A DNA stretch of 64,000 nucleotides. Origin: Acinetobacter pollinis (GTDB lineage Bacteria; Pseudomonadota; Gammaproteobacteria; Pseudomonadales; Moraxellaceae). Positions 1-9,336 of the stretch are shown here, piece after piece. Positions within the stretch are counted from its first letter, which is position 1. Every line of letters starts with the position of its first letter. The notes beneath the pieces were generated by a model. It did not search any database. It was given only the letters and a program-made list of their open reading frames with translations, and was not told where the DNA came from. The DNA lies in assembly GCF_015627175.1 (NCBI RefSeq), contig NZ_VTDQ01000001.1, positions 1-64,000 on the forward strand, written 5' to 3'. The position numbers and the translations under genes are program-made.

Positions 1-29
1 GTACTTAACTGGCTTTTTTTACAAGAAAC

Positions 30-2276
30 TTAGTCTAATGTTTGAATACTAAAACCAGCTTCATTCGTTAGCTGTGTGAATGTAGGAAAACTTGTTGCTA
101 CTGTTTCTGTACCATGAATAGTAATTGCTTCACTTGCACGCAAACCTGCGATACTAAAACTCATTGCAATACGGTGATCGTGATGAGATTGAATTTCTGC
201 ACCCTTAAAAATAGGATCCCAATTTCCAGTTTTACCTTTACCTTCAATGACAATACCATCAGGAGTCGGTTCACACTGGATACCCATAGCTTGTAAACCA
301 TCTGCCATGACTTGAATACGATCAGATTCTTTCACGCGTAACTCTGCTGCACCTGTAAGTACAGTTTGTCCTTCAGCGCAAGATGCCGCAACAAAGAGTG
401 CAGGAAATTCATCAATTGCTAAAGGTACCTGATCTTCAGGAATATGTATTCCTTTTAGAGTTTGTGTTCCACGAATACGAATATCTGCAATTGGTTCACC
501 GCCTGCAATCCGCTCATTTAGAACAGTAATATCTGCACCCATCTGTTTTAAAATTTCAATAACACCTGTTCTTGTTGGATTAATACCAACCGCTTCAAGT
601 GTAACATCTGAATCTTTACAAATAGCCGCACCTACCATGAAAAATGCAGCAGATGAAATATCTGAAGGCACTTGAATGTTCGTACCAACTAATTTTCCAC
701 CACCGACTAAACTAATTCTATTTCCTTCAGTTTTTACTTCATAGCCAAATGCACGAAGCATACGCTCTGTATGGTCGCGTGTTGGTTCAGGCTCAGTTAC
801 TGATGTTTCACCCTCAGCCCAAAGGCCAGCAAGTAAAATACCTGACTTTACCTGTGCAGATGCCATTGGTAAATCATACTGAATACCTTTTAAATTCTGT
901 TTACCTGTAATACTTACAGGAGGTGTACCTTTTTCACCTGTAGTTTGAATCTGTGCACCCATTAAACGCAGTGGTTTAGCAATACGCTCCATCGGACGCT
1001 TAGATAAAGAAGCATCTCCAGTCATGACTGTATCAAACTGTTGTGCAGCAAGCATGCCTGAAAGTAAACGCATACTTGTACCTGAGTTACCCATATAAAG
1101 TGCTTTTTCTGGTGCTTTCAGTCCAGACATTCCCACACCATGAATCGTAACATGACCATTTTCTGGTCCTTCAATTTTTACGCCCATGTCTTTAAAAGAC
1201 TGTAATGTAGCCAATGCATCTTCACCTTCAAGGAACCCCGTAACTCGTGTTGTCCCTTCTGCAATTGCACCAAACATAATTGAACGATGTGAAACCGACT
1301 TATCTCCCGGTATGGAAAAAGTCCCCTTAAACTGATGATCTTTAGGCAAAATTGTAAATTTCTGAGTCACTGATACGTTCTCCATCACTGTCTTTTTTGT
1401 GAGCATATGATTAAAATGTTGTCTGGCGGCTTGGGCATGCTCTAACAGCCCCATTAATGCCTGAGAATCATCTTGTTCGATAATACGGCGAATAACTTTT
1501 AATTGAGCATCAAATCCATCTACGGCATCCAAGATAGACTTTTTATTTGAGAAGAAAATGTCATGCCACATTTGGGGATCAGATGCGGCTATGCGTGAAA
1601 AATCTCTAAACCCACCCGCCGCATAACGAAATATATCTAAATTATCTTCACGACTTGCAAGTTGCTCTACTAAATTAAATGCCATTAAATGTGGCAAATG
1701 ACTGGTATGTGCAAGTACTTCATCGTGCTTTTGAACATCCATACAAATGACTTCGGCATCTGCAGCTTTCCAAAGTTGTGTAAGCTTTGCAACAGCCCAC
1801 GGCGCACTTGTTTCCAAAGGTGTTAAAATCACTTTATGGTGTGCGAACAAATCAGCTTTTCCTGCATGCACCCCTGTGTTTTCACTACCAGCAATCGGAT
1901 GACCTGGCACAAACCCTTCAGGCAATGCCTCTCCAAATACCGCTTTTGCCGCCTCAACAACATTTGCTTTGGTGCTACCTACATCTGTAAGAATAACATT
2001 TGCATTTAAATAAGGCTGAATCGTACTTAAAATATGTGCTGTGGCACGTACAGGTAGTGCAAGAACAACCAAATCTGCACCTTTTACAGCTTCAATTGCA
2101 TCGGTATATCCTGCTTCAATTAAACCCAATGCTTTCGCATCTTCCAAAGTTTTCTCAGATCTTGTCGATGCCACAACAAGCTTTGCTAGTTTTTTCGCAT
2201 GAATGACACGTGCTAGGCTAGATCCAATTAATCCCAAGCCAATAAAAGCAACTTTTTCAAATAATACAGGTGTCAT
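30..2276 (-). CDS. tyrA-aroA: Fused prephenate dehydrogenase / 3-phosphoshikimate 1-carboxyvinyltransferase (TyrA-AroA)
   Basis: Bifunctional cytosolic enzyme of aromatic amino acid synthesis, 748 residues. Residues about 1-290 are the NAD(P)-dependent prephenate dehydrogenase, with the Rossmann motif GLGLIGSS near residue 13 and HPIAGSENTG near 126. Residues about 303-748 are EPSP synthase, which joins shikimate-3-phosphate and PEP; it has GDKSVSHRS near 324, GNSGTSMRL near 396 and RDHTE, SAQVK and NPTR further on. Those short motifs match the class II EPSP synthase signature. The two activities sit on opposite sides of chorismate, so one polypeptide serves two steps. This fusion is typical of Acinetobacter and relatives. 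The gene lies 65 bp after pheA on the same strand and is probably cotranscribed. An internal Met near 298 could allow a separate AroA product, but I see no strong ribosome-binding site there. Confidence 0.95.
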   Translation of the reverse strand: MTPVLFEKVAFIGLGLIGSSLARVIHAKKLAKLVVASTRSEKTLEDAKALGLIEAGYTDAIEAVKGADLVVLALPVRATAHILSTIQPYLNANVILTDVGSTKANVVEAAKAVFGEALPEGFVPGHPIAGSENTGVHAGKADLFAHHKVILTPLETSAPWAVAKLTQLWKAADAEVICMDVQKHDEVLAHTSHLPHLMAFNLVEQLASREDNLDIFRYAAGGFRDFSRIAASDPQMWHDIFFSNKKSILDAVDGFDAQLKVIRRIIEQDDSQALMGLLEHAQAARQHFNHMLTKKTVMENVSVTQKFTILPKDHQFKGTFSIPGDKSVSHRSIMFGAIAEGTTRVTGFLEGEDALATLQSFKDMGVKIEGPENGHVTIHGVGMSGLKAPEKALYMGNSGTSMRLLSGMLAAQQFDTVMTGDASLSKRPMERIAKPLRLMGAQIQTTGEKGTPPVSITGKQNLKGIQYDLPMASAQVKSGILLAGLWAEGETSVTEPEPTRDHTERMLRAFGYEVKTEGNRISLVGGGKLVGTNIQVPSDISSAAFFMVGAAICKDSDVTLEAVGINPTRTGVIEILKQMGADITVLNERIAGGEPIADIRIRGTQTLKGIHIPEDQVPLAIDEFPALFVAASCAEGQTVLTGAAELRVKESDRIQVMADGLQAMGIQCEPTPDGIVIEGKGKTGNWDPIFKGAEIQSHHDHRIAMSFSIAGLRASEAITIHGTETVATSFPTFTQLTNEAGFSIQTLD

Positions 2277-2341
2277 GTGATTGCACCCGAAATTTTTACT
2301 AACACCATGAATATCCTATACTTTCTAACACGGACTTTATC

Positions 2342-3448
2342 TTAAATTACAGCAAGTGGATAAGAACCTAAAATGCGAAGTTCTTTCGCCAGTGGTCTAA
2401 TTTCATCAATCGCTGCCTTTACATTTTCTTGATCAATATGACCTTCTAAATCAATAAAGAAGATATACGTCCATTTTTCATGTAGGTCTGGTCGTGTTTC
2501 TATACTCGTTAAACTAATACGGTGTTTCGAAAAAGGCTCTAAAATTTCAAGCAAAGCGCCCGAACGGTTATGGGCTGAAATAAGTAAAGAAGTTTTGTCA
2601 TTGCCACTTTGTGGAATCTTTTCACGACCGATCACAAGAAACCTTGTTGTATTCTCAGGATTATCTTCAATATTGTTATGTAGAATTTCTAAACCATAGG
2701 TACTTGCAGCCACATCGGAAGCAATTGCAGCAGAATGCCATTCACTACGAATACGGCGAGCTGCCTCAGCATTTGAACTTAAAGCCACACACTCTACACC
2801 AGGATAATTTGCTTCTAGCCATTGACGGCATTGTGCCAATGCTTGTTGATGCGCATAAATTTGCTTAATGCTGTCTTTGCGCGTGTGCTCAGAGACTAAA
2901 AATTGATGATGTATTCTTAGCTCTACTTCACCAATCACATTTAAATGTGAAGATTTAAAACAATCCAACGTATGATTAACCACACCCTCAGATGAGTTTT
3001 CTACAGGTACTACACCGTAGTGTGCAATTCCAGCTTCGACTTCACGAAAAATTTCATCAATGGTTGTTACTGGACGTACTACCGCGTCTTGTCCAAAATG
3101 TTTTAAGGCAGCAGCTTGGGTAAACGTTCCTTCAGGCCCTAAAAATGCAATACTCTGTGGTGCCTCTAGCGCCAAACATGCAGACATAATTTCACGAAAT
3201 AAGCGTGCTACCGTTGCATCAGACAATGGACCTTCATTTCTTTCCATAACCTTACGCAACACCTGTGCTTCACGCTCAGGACGATAAAACAATGGGTTAT
3301 CTTCTTCTGCAAACTTAGCATGTGCAACTGCTTCTGCTAAAGATGCACGGCGATTAATCAAAGCATGAATTTGCTGATCAACACCATCAATATCTGAACG
3401 AATTTGATCTAAATTTAAAGAAGTTTTCTTTTGACCGTCATGACCCAT
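2342..3448 (-). CDS. pheA: Bifunctional chorismate mutase / prephenate dehydratase
   Basis: P-protein that turns chorismate into prephenate and then phenylpyruvate, committing flux to phenylalanine. The 368 residues contain an AroQ-type helical chorismate mutase (about 10-95, with LDQIRSDIDGVDQQI), a prephenate dehydratase domain (about 97-275, with GPEGTFTQAA and the catalytic NTTRF motif), and a C-terminal ACT domain (about 283-360, with SIETRP) that in the family binds phenylalanine for feedback inhibition. The ATG has a GGGA-type ribosome-binding site 9 bases upstream. tyrA-aroA follows on the same strand, so phenylalanine, tyrosine and shikimate-pathway functions are probably on one transcript. 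Length and domain order are normal for the family. Confidence 0.95.
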   Translation of the reverse strand: MGHDGQKKTSLNLDQIRSDIDGVDQQIHALINRRASLAEAVAHAKFAEEDNPLFYRPEREAQVLRKVMERNEGPLSDATVARLFREIMSACLALEAPQSIAFLGPEGTFTQAAALKHFGQDAVVRPVTTIDEIFREVEAGIAHYGVVPVENSSEGVVNHTLDCFKSSHLNVIGEVELRIHHQFLVSEHTRKDSIKQIYAHQQALAQCRQWLEANYPGVECVALSSNAEAARRIRSEWHSAAIASDVAASTYGLEILHNNIEDNPENTTRFLVIGREKIPQSGNDKTSLLISAHNRSGALLEILEPFSKHRISLTSIETRPDLHEKWTYIFFIDLEGHIDQENVKAAIDEIRPLAKELRILGSYPLAVI

Positions 3449-3561
3449 TTGAAATCATCCCACACATATATAAATAAGCATTCATGCAAGTATAACCATA
3501 TTCAAATCAGAAGTGCTATTTGCATTCACTAAAAATTCGAATGATGTTTTTATTGGACTTT

Positions 3562-3580
3562 AATAATGAAAATGATTATC
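3562..3580 (+). promoter_or_regulatory. Probable Fur box upstream of the esterase gene
   Basis: The 19-mer matches the consensus GATAATGATAATCATTATC at 16 of 19 positions by my count. It lies 29 bases before the ATG of the downstream hydrolase, a position suited to iron-dependent repression. Function is inferred from sequence only. Confidence 0.7.
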
Positions 3581-3608
3581 TTTTATAAAAACACAATTTA
3601 AGAATAAT

Positions 3609-4520
3609 ATGAACTCTCCTAAAAAGCATAGACTTAACACATTATTTTTATGTGGCTTATTCAGTCTTACTCCAATGAGTTACGCTCAAGACCCTATGCA
3701 AATTACAACAAAAAGTACGCAAAGCACTTCTTTTAATATGCTTTCAGCATATACACATCAACAATATCAAATTGATATCTATTTTCCCCCTAGCTCAAAC
3801 TTACCTTCCGAAGGCTACCATGTCCTCTATTTACTTGATGGCAATGCTGTTATAGAGAGTGCCAAAACGCTTACAAATATTTTAACGACCTCATCTAAAT
3901 CTTCAGCAAATACCACTCCCGTCGCCCTCGTTTCAATTGGTTACATCACTGCAAAAAATGGATTTAATACTGTACAAAGAGCATTAGACTATACTCCCAC
4001 ACCTAATACTCAACAATATGCTCGTCCACCTACCGTATTTGGTGGTGCACAACTATTTAGTAAATTTATCGAAAAAGAGCTTCAACCTCGTATTGAACAT
4101 GAATATTTTATTAATACTCAAGCTCAAGCCATTTATGGTCATTCGCTAGGCGGTTTATTTGTTTTGAACCTACTATCTCAAAAAAATCATTTATTTAATC
4201 GATTTATTGCTGCTAGCCCCTCCATTTGGTTTAACCAATATGAAACCATCAACAAACCTTTTAAATTAAAAAATAATCAAATGCTTATGATTACTTTTGG
4301 TTCAAATGAAGGTGCTGGACCCAGCGGAGATACAGTTCATCATGCAAAAGAGATGAGAGATAAGCTATTTTCAAGTTTAAAAAATACAGACAATACGTGG
4401 ACATATATACAACCTGGCGACCAACATATTATGAATCTTTATTCAACACTTCCCAAAGCCATTTTACTCACAAGTTGTAACTCTCTAGTAGCATGTCATG
4501 AACAACTTGATCCACAATAA
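3609..4520 (+). CDS. Secreted alpha/beta hydrolase of the IroE/Fes-like esterase family
   Basis: Predicted exported serine esterase of 303 residues. The N-terminus has basic residues (NSPKKHR), a hydrophobic stretch (LFLCGLFSLTPMSYA) and a likely signal peptidase site after SYA. The body begins with a YQIDIYFPP strand and carries the nucleophile elbow GHSLGGLF near residue 178, followed by ASPSIWFN, all typical of the putative esterase family that includes ferric-siderophore esterases. A late GDQH may supply the catalytic His. The Fur box upstream suggests iron-regulated expression, so hydrolysis of a catecholate siderophore or its ferric complex in the periplasm is a reasonable inference. 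No siderophore receptor or synthesis gene lies nearby, and the substrate is not shown by sequence. Confidence 0.8.
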   Translation: MNSPKKHRLNTLFLCGLFSLTPMSYAQDPMQITTKSTQSTSFNMLSAYTHQQYQIDIYFPPSSNLPSEGYHVLYLLDGNAVIESAKTLTNILTTSSKSSANTTPVALVSIGYITAKNGFNTVQRALDYTPTPNTQQYARPPTVFGGAQLFSKFIEKELQPRIEHEYFINTQAQAIYGHSLGGLFVLNLLSQKNHLFNRFIAASPSIWFNQYETINKPFKLKNNQMLMITFGSNEGAGPSGDTVHHAKEMRDKLFSSLKNTDNTWTYIQPGDQHIMNLYSTLPKAILLTSCNSLVACHEQLDPQ

Positions 4521-4579
4521 TGACTTCTCAGAACTGAAACTGATATATTAAAAGTAGATTCTGCAGAAAAATCTTATTT

Positions 4580-5581
4580 ATGAATACTAAGCGCAACTTA
4601 TACAAAGATTTAGAACATCCTTTTGCACAATACATTCGTATTATTGGCAAAGGCAAGACAGGTTCACGCTCACTTACCCAAGAAGAAGCCTACAATGCTT
4701 TTCGTTTAATCTTAGAAAAAGAAGTGCTAGATGTTCAAGTTGGTGCTTTTTTGATGTTACTTCGGGTTAAAGAAGAATCAATTGATGAGCTGACAGGTTT
4801 CGTTCAAGCCACCAAAGATAAACTTGAATTTTCACCAATAAATGTAGATTTAGACTGGCCATCTTATGCTGGAAAACGCAAGCATTATCCTTGGTTTATT
4901 CTTTCTGCACTTACACTAGCACATTATGGCTATCGTATTTTTATGCATGGTGCATCAGGTCATACTATCAATCGAGTGTATACAGAAGAAGTTCTTGAAT
5001 ATCTTGGTTTCCCTATCTGTCACACACAAACAGATATCGAACAACAACTCAATCAACGATCATTTGCTTACCTTCCTTTAGAACAGCTTTCACCTACCCT
5101 AAACGACCTGATTCAATTGAGAAATGTCATGGGTCTTCGCTCACCCATTCATACACTTGCTCGCCTTATTAATCCATTTAATGCAAAAGCCACACTACAA
5201 TCTATTTTTCATCCTGCCTATCGAAACTCACATCAACATGCTGCGTTAAATTTAGGGTATCAAAACAGTGCTGTTATTAAAGGTGAAGGCGGAGAGTTTG
5301 AACGAAATCCAGATGCAAAAACACTTATTTGCGGTATCAAAAATGGTCAACTTTATGAACATGAACTTCCTAAACTCACCCCTGACCGTAGTCCAACAGA
5401 AGAATTTCTAGATCTCGCTTTCTTTAAAGACGTCTGGGAAGGTAGAGCCACACACCCCTATGGTGAAATGGCAATTATTGAAACTATAGGCATTGCACTA
5501 TATACGATGCAAAAAGCTGAAAGCTTTGCAGAAGCAATGCAAACAGCAACACACTTATGGAAAAATAGACAACAAACTTAA
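4580..5581 (+). CDS. ybiB: YbiB/TrpD2-family glycosyl transferase-like protein
   Basis: 333-residue member of the anthranilate phosphoribosyltransferase-like superfamily. An N-terminal helical bundle (about 10-85, with GSRSLTQEEAYNAFRLILE) precedes the nucleoside phosphorylase/transferase-type domain (about 90-330). The glycine-rich phosphate loop of true TrpD is replaced here by HGASGHTINRVYTEEVLEYLG. Members studied in other bacteria (TrpD2/YbiB) bind nucleic acids and show no TrpD activity, so a tryptophan biosynthetic role is unlikely. Its end overlaps the 3' end of the YeaC-like gene on the other strand by 4 bp. The ribosome-binding site is weak. Confidence 0.85.
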   Translation: MNTKRNLYKDLEHPFAQYIRIIGKGKTGSRSLTQEEAYNAFRLILEKEVLDVQVGAFLMLLRVKEESIDELTGFVQATKDKLEFSPINVDLDWPSYAGKRKHYPWFILSALTLAHYGYRIFMHGASGHTINRVYTEEVLEYLGFPICHTQTDIEQQLNQRSFAYLPLEQLSPTLNDLIQLRNVMGLRSPIHTLARLINPFNAKATLQSIFHPAYRNSHQHAALNLGYQNSAVIKGEGGEFERNPDAKTLICGIKNGQLYEHELPKLTPDRSPTEEFLDLAFFKDVWEGRATHPYGEMAIIETIGIALYTMQKAESFAEAMQTATHLWKNRQQT

Positions 5582-5835
5582 GTGAATCGAATCGGTCTTG
5601 GAGATGAGTCGTCATCACAAACATCTCCTTCCTTTTTCTTACCCTTATCGATATAACCTGTCCGTTCATCTTCTGGTAAATGGGTATATTCCCAAGCCAG
5701 TACAGCTTGCATGCATGTTTCTCTTTGCTCTTTGGAAAGTACAATACCGTTTGGCCATTTTCCAATTTCTACAGCTGTTTTTAACCGCTTTACAATATCA
5801 GCATCTAAAACAGATAACATTTGCTCTATATTCAT
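5578..5835 (-). CDS. YeaC-like DUF1315 small protein
   Basis: 85-residue cytosolic protein that fits the YeaC (DUF1315) family: an N-terminal helix (MNIEQMLSVLDADIVKRLKTA), the central segment GKWPNGIVLSKEQRETCMQA, then WEYTHLPEDERTGYI. The C-terminal tail is rich in charged residues. The biochemical function of the family is unknown. Its ATG overlaps the nadK stop codon in a 4-base ATGA, so the two genes are probably translationally coupled. Its own end overlaps ybiB, which is convergent. Confidence 0.85.
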   Translation of the reverse strand: MNIEQMLSVLDADIVKRLKTAVEIGKWPNGIVLSKEQRETCMQAVLAWEYTHLPEDERTGYIDKGKKKEGDVCDDDSSPRPIRFT

Positions 5836-6743
5836 TCATCTTCCTGTTGCTGTAATGCTTCAAAATCTTGATTCCACCCTAACTTCGTACGACATGCCAT
5901 ATAAAAATCATATCCAGGTGGATGCAATAAATTCAACTTAAATGGATACTTACGGATATGTAGCGATTCACCATCGTTTAATGAAACACTCGGTTGACCA
6001 TCGGCACTCACCATCGGCATCCAACGTGACTCTCTCGCTGTAATTTTAATCTCACTTTGATCGCCGACGATAATAGGACGTGAAGACAATGTATGGGGAT
6101 GCATGGGTACCAATGAAATTGCTTCCATACTTGGATGGATAATAGGGCCTCCTCCAGACAATGCATATGCTGTAGAACCTGTTGGTGTGGCAATAATTAA
6201 CCCATCGCTATGTTGTCTATAGACAAAATGGCCATCTATTTCAAGTTCAAAATCAATCATATGCACAGACTTTCCAGAATGTAGCACGATATCATTTAAA
6301 GCAATTGCTTGATATAAAATCTCATCTTCTGCACGAATTTCTAATTCTAATAAAAACCGACGATCTAATAAAAATTTTCCTTGTAAAACTTGGTCTAATT
6401 TTGCCAAAACATCTGAAGGCTTAATATCTGTCAAAAAGCCCAATCGACCTCGGTTCACACCTACAACAGGTGTATTATGTTTTACCAGTGCACGTGCAGC
6501 ATGTAGTAGAGACCCATCTCCTCCAACCACAATTACTAAGTCTGCAACCTCACCCATCATTTTTCGACTGATCATTTGACAATCTTGATAAGGTACAAGC
6601 TGTGCTGTTTCTTCATCAAAAATAGGATGTAAGCCCAATTTAATTAAATGGTCATGAATTAAACACAACGTACTTACTACAGCAGATTTGTCTGGTCTAC
6701 CAATGAGTCCAATGTTGCGAAACGACTTATGGGAAATCTTCAC
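5832..6743 (-). CDS. nadK: NAD kinase
   Basis: Phosphorylates NAD to NADP in the cytosol. The diagnostic motif GGDGSLLHAARAL and the NRGRLGFLTDI segment are present, together with SGGGPIIHPS and a late DGQPSV. I chose the GTG at 6743 (about 303 residues, beginning MKISHKSFRNIGLIGRP), because a GGAG lies 11 bases upstream and homologues start near here. A TTG seven codons earlier is the longest alternative. It overlaps the YeaC-like gene by 4 bases downstream. Upstream it is divergent from mrcB. Confidence 0.93.
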   Translation of the reverse strand: MKISHKSFRNIGLIGRPDKSAVVSTLCLIHDHLIKLGLHPIFDEETAQLVPYQDCQMISRKMMGEVADLVIVVGGDGSLLHAARALVKHNTPVVGVNRGRLGFLTDIKPSDVLAKLDQVLQGKFLLDRRFLLELEIRAEDEILYQAIALNDIVLHSGKSVHMIDFELEIDGHFVYRQHSDGLIIATPTGSTAYALSGGGPIIHPSMEAISLVPMHPHTLSSRPIIVGDQSEIKITARESRWMPMVSADGQPSVSLNDGESLHIRKYPFKLNLLHPPGYDFYMACRTKLGWNQDFEALQQQEDE

Positions 6744-6932
6744 TAAATTCAGCGCTCCGTACAAGAATAACTTTATAATAACATGTACATTTCATCAAAA
6801 ACATGTTGCAACATGATGGGTTGCTTCCTGTTTTCTCGGATATTTTTTGTATCGTTACCGCAATAATTATTGCAAAATGTGAAAAACATTCGCATGATTA
6901 TAGGGTTTGTCTCGGATAGCTTATCACTTTTT

Positions 6933-9320
6933 ATGAAGTCGCAACGTGGTCTTAGTTTTTTTCTAGTCATCTTTTTGATACTAGTCATTGTTGGTTGTAT
7001 TGCCTTTAGTTTCTATATTATTCGTTTAGATAATGTTATCCGCTCAAAATTTGAGGGGCAACGTTGGGATATTCCTGCAAAAGTCTATGCACGACCATTA
7101 GAAATTTATAACCAAGCTCCTGTCAGTGAAGCCAACTTAATTCAAGAGCTAAACATGCTCGGTTATCATAAAGCAGATAACTATGAGCATCCAGGTTCAT
7201 ATGTCCTCAAAGGGAACAATGTTTTAGTACATACACGTGGTTTTGACTTTGGCGACAGTAATGAACCAGAGCAAGTTCTTGACTTAGCATTTGCACAAGA
7301 TGAAATCGTAAATGTTAAAACAACAAAACCTTCTGAAACAGGTATGACTCGTCTCGAGCCATTACTGATTGGCGGTATTTACCCTCAGCATAATGAAGAC
7401 CGTGTACTCATAAAATTACAAAATGTACCTCAGCCTCTTATTAATGCATTAATTGCAACAGAAGACCGTGACTTCTATACACACCATGGGATTTCCGTTC
7501 GTGGTACGGGACGTGCTATTTTCAGTAATATCACAGGTGGACGCAGACAAGGGGGATCTACCCTTACCCAACAATTGGTTAAAAACTTTTTCTTATCGCC
7601 TGAACAAACGTATAAACGTAAAATTAATGAAGCGTTGATGGCTTTTCTGTTAGAAATGCATTACAGCAAATCAGAGATATTAGAAACCTATCTAAATGAA
7701 GTACATTTAGGTCAAAACGGTAACTATTCCATTAATGGCTACGGTCTTGCATCACAATTTTACTTTGGTCTACCACTACGTGAGCTTAATATTTCGCAAC
7801 AAGCCTTCTTGGTTGGTCTAGTTCAAGGGCCATCTTTATATAATCCATGGCGTAATCCAGAGCGTGCAAAAGAAAGACGTAATGTCGTACTCAATAATAT
7901 GCTTACTACAGGCTATATTACACAGCAACAGTACGATACTGAAGTTGCTCGCCCACTTGGTGTTATTGATAAACCGTCTCTAGGGCCAACAAAATTCCCA
8001 GATTTCATGGATATTGTACGCCGTCAACTGCGTGCTGAATATCAAGATTCAGACCTAACAAACCAAGGACTCAGAATCTTTACGACCTTAGACCCCGTAG
8101 CACAAACCAATGTTCAAAATGCGTTTAAAGATAGTGTTGAAAATCTTACAAAACGCAATCCACGTGCATTAAACGATTTACAAGGTGCAGTACTTATTCA
8201 ACGACCAGATAATGGTGAGCTTGTTGCAGCCGTGGGTTCATCGCAAGATTTTACAGGATTTAACCGTACGATTGATGCAAAACGTCAAGTGGGTTCTCTA
8301 CTGAAACCAGCAATTTATATTAATGCCATTGAATCAGGTCGTTATAACTGGGCAAGCTTAATTCCAGATAGTTCAATTAGTATTAGTGCAAATGGTAAAA
8401 CTTGGACACCTAAAAACTATGGTGGTGGTGAACATGGTATGGTACCTATGGTACAAGCCCTAGAACACTCCTATAACCTTGCAGCAGTACGCATGGGTCA
8501 AGAATTTGGTGTGCCTGCATTTATAAATAACTTACGTAAGTTTGGCGTAACCAGTGATATTCCATCTTATCCTTCAACATTTCTTGGTGCTATTAATATG
8601 TCGCCAATGGAAGTGCTTAGTATCTATGGAAACTTTGCGACAGGTGGGTTTAAATATCCAACTAAATCTATTCGTGCGGTAGTTGACCAAAATGGTAAAG
8701 TACTCGACCGCTATGGCTTAAATGTACAACAAACCATCGATCCTGCAGCTGCTTATGTCTTAAACTATGGATTGCAACAGGTTATGCGCTCAGGTACAGG
8801 ACAAGCTGCTTATCGCAGTTTACCAAGCAATCTAAATCTTGCAGGAAAGTCTGGTACAACAAATGATGCACGAGACTCATGGTTTGCAGGTTATTCTGGC
8901 AACTATGTTGCTGTTGTTTGGTTAGGTCTAGACAATAATAAAATTACTGGATTAACAGGTTCATCAGGTGCTTTACCGGTATGGACGAATGTAATGAAGC
9001 AATTGCATCAGCAACCCGTAAATTTAACCCAGCCTGATGATGTGCAGTGGCAATGGATTGACGTAGCTACAGGTAACCTTTCTGCTCAAGGTTGTAGTAA
9101 CGCTATGTATATTCCTCTTTTAGCCGGACATGTACCAACACAATCAACATCATGTGCAATGCCAAATCAATTCATACCAGACAGCAATGCATCTGCACCA
9201 GCTACATCTTCAGATGATCCTTTGGAAAATCTTATTCAACAAACGACCGAAGATCGTTCTAATAATAATGCTACCCCTACTTCGCCACCACAGGTGATTT
9301 CATCGGGCAGTTATAATTAA
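6933..9320 (+). CDS. mrcB: Penicillin-binding protein 1b, bifunctional transglycosylase/transpeptidase
   Basis: Class A PBP that polymerises and crosslinks peptidoglycan at the inner membrane. From the chosen ATG (795 residues) there is a short cytosolic N-terminus, one membrane segment (about 7-31, FFLVIFLILVIVGCIAFSF), a UB2H-like region, a GT51 transglycosylase domain with TEDRDFYTHHG near 175 and GGSTLTQQLVKN, and a transpeptidase domain with SxxK (GSLLKP, near 454), SYN and KSGTT (near 638). Two earlier in-frame starts exist (TTG 6870, ATG 6894). I prefer 6933 because it gives the usual short tail before the membrane segment, though its ribosome-binding site is weak. The lipoprotein gene 16 bp downstream may encode its activator. 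Confidence 0.95.
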   Translation: MKSQRGLSFFLVIFLILVIVGCIAFSFYIIRLDNVIRSKFEGQRWDIPAKVYARPLEIYNQAPVSEANLIQELNMLGYHKADNYEHPGSYVLKGNNVLVHTRGFDFGDSNEPEQVLDLAFAQDEIVNVKTTKPSETGMTRLEPLLIGGIYPQHNEDRVLIKLQNVPQPLINALIATEDRDFYTHHGISVRGTGRAIFSNITGGRRQGGSTLTQQLVKNFFLSPEQTYKRKINEALMAFLLEMHYSKSEILETYLNEVHLGQNGNYSINGYGLASQFYFGLPLRELNISQQAFLVGLVQGPSLYNPWRNPERAKERRNVVLNNMLTTGYITQQQYDTEVARPLGVIDKPSLGPTKFPDFMDIVRRQLRAEYQDSDLTNQGLRIFTTLDPVAQTNVQNAFKDSVENLTKRNPRALNDLQGAVLIQRPDNGELVAAVGSSQDFTGFNRTIDAKRQVGSLLKPAIYINAIESGRYNWASLIPDSSISISANGKTWTPKNYGGGEHGMVPMVQALEHSYNLAAVRMGQEFGVPAFINNLRKFGVTSDIPSYPSTFLGAINMSPMEVLSIYGNFATGGFKYPTKSIRAVVDQNGKVLDRYGLNVQQTIDPAAAYVLNYGLQQVMRSGTGQAAYRSLPSNLNLAGKSGTTNDARDSWFAGYSGNYVAVVWLGLDNNKITGLTGSSGALPVWTNVMKQLHQQPVNLTQPDDVQWQWIDVATGNLSAQGCSNAMYIPLLAGHVPTQSTSCAMPNQFIPDSNASAPATSSDDPLENLIQQTTEDRSNNNATPTSPPQVISSGSYN

Positions 9321-9336
9321 TTTTTGGAGAACATAA

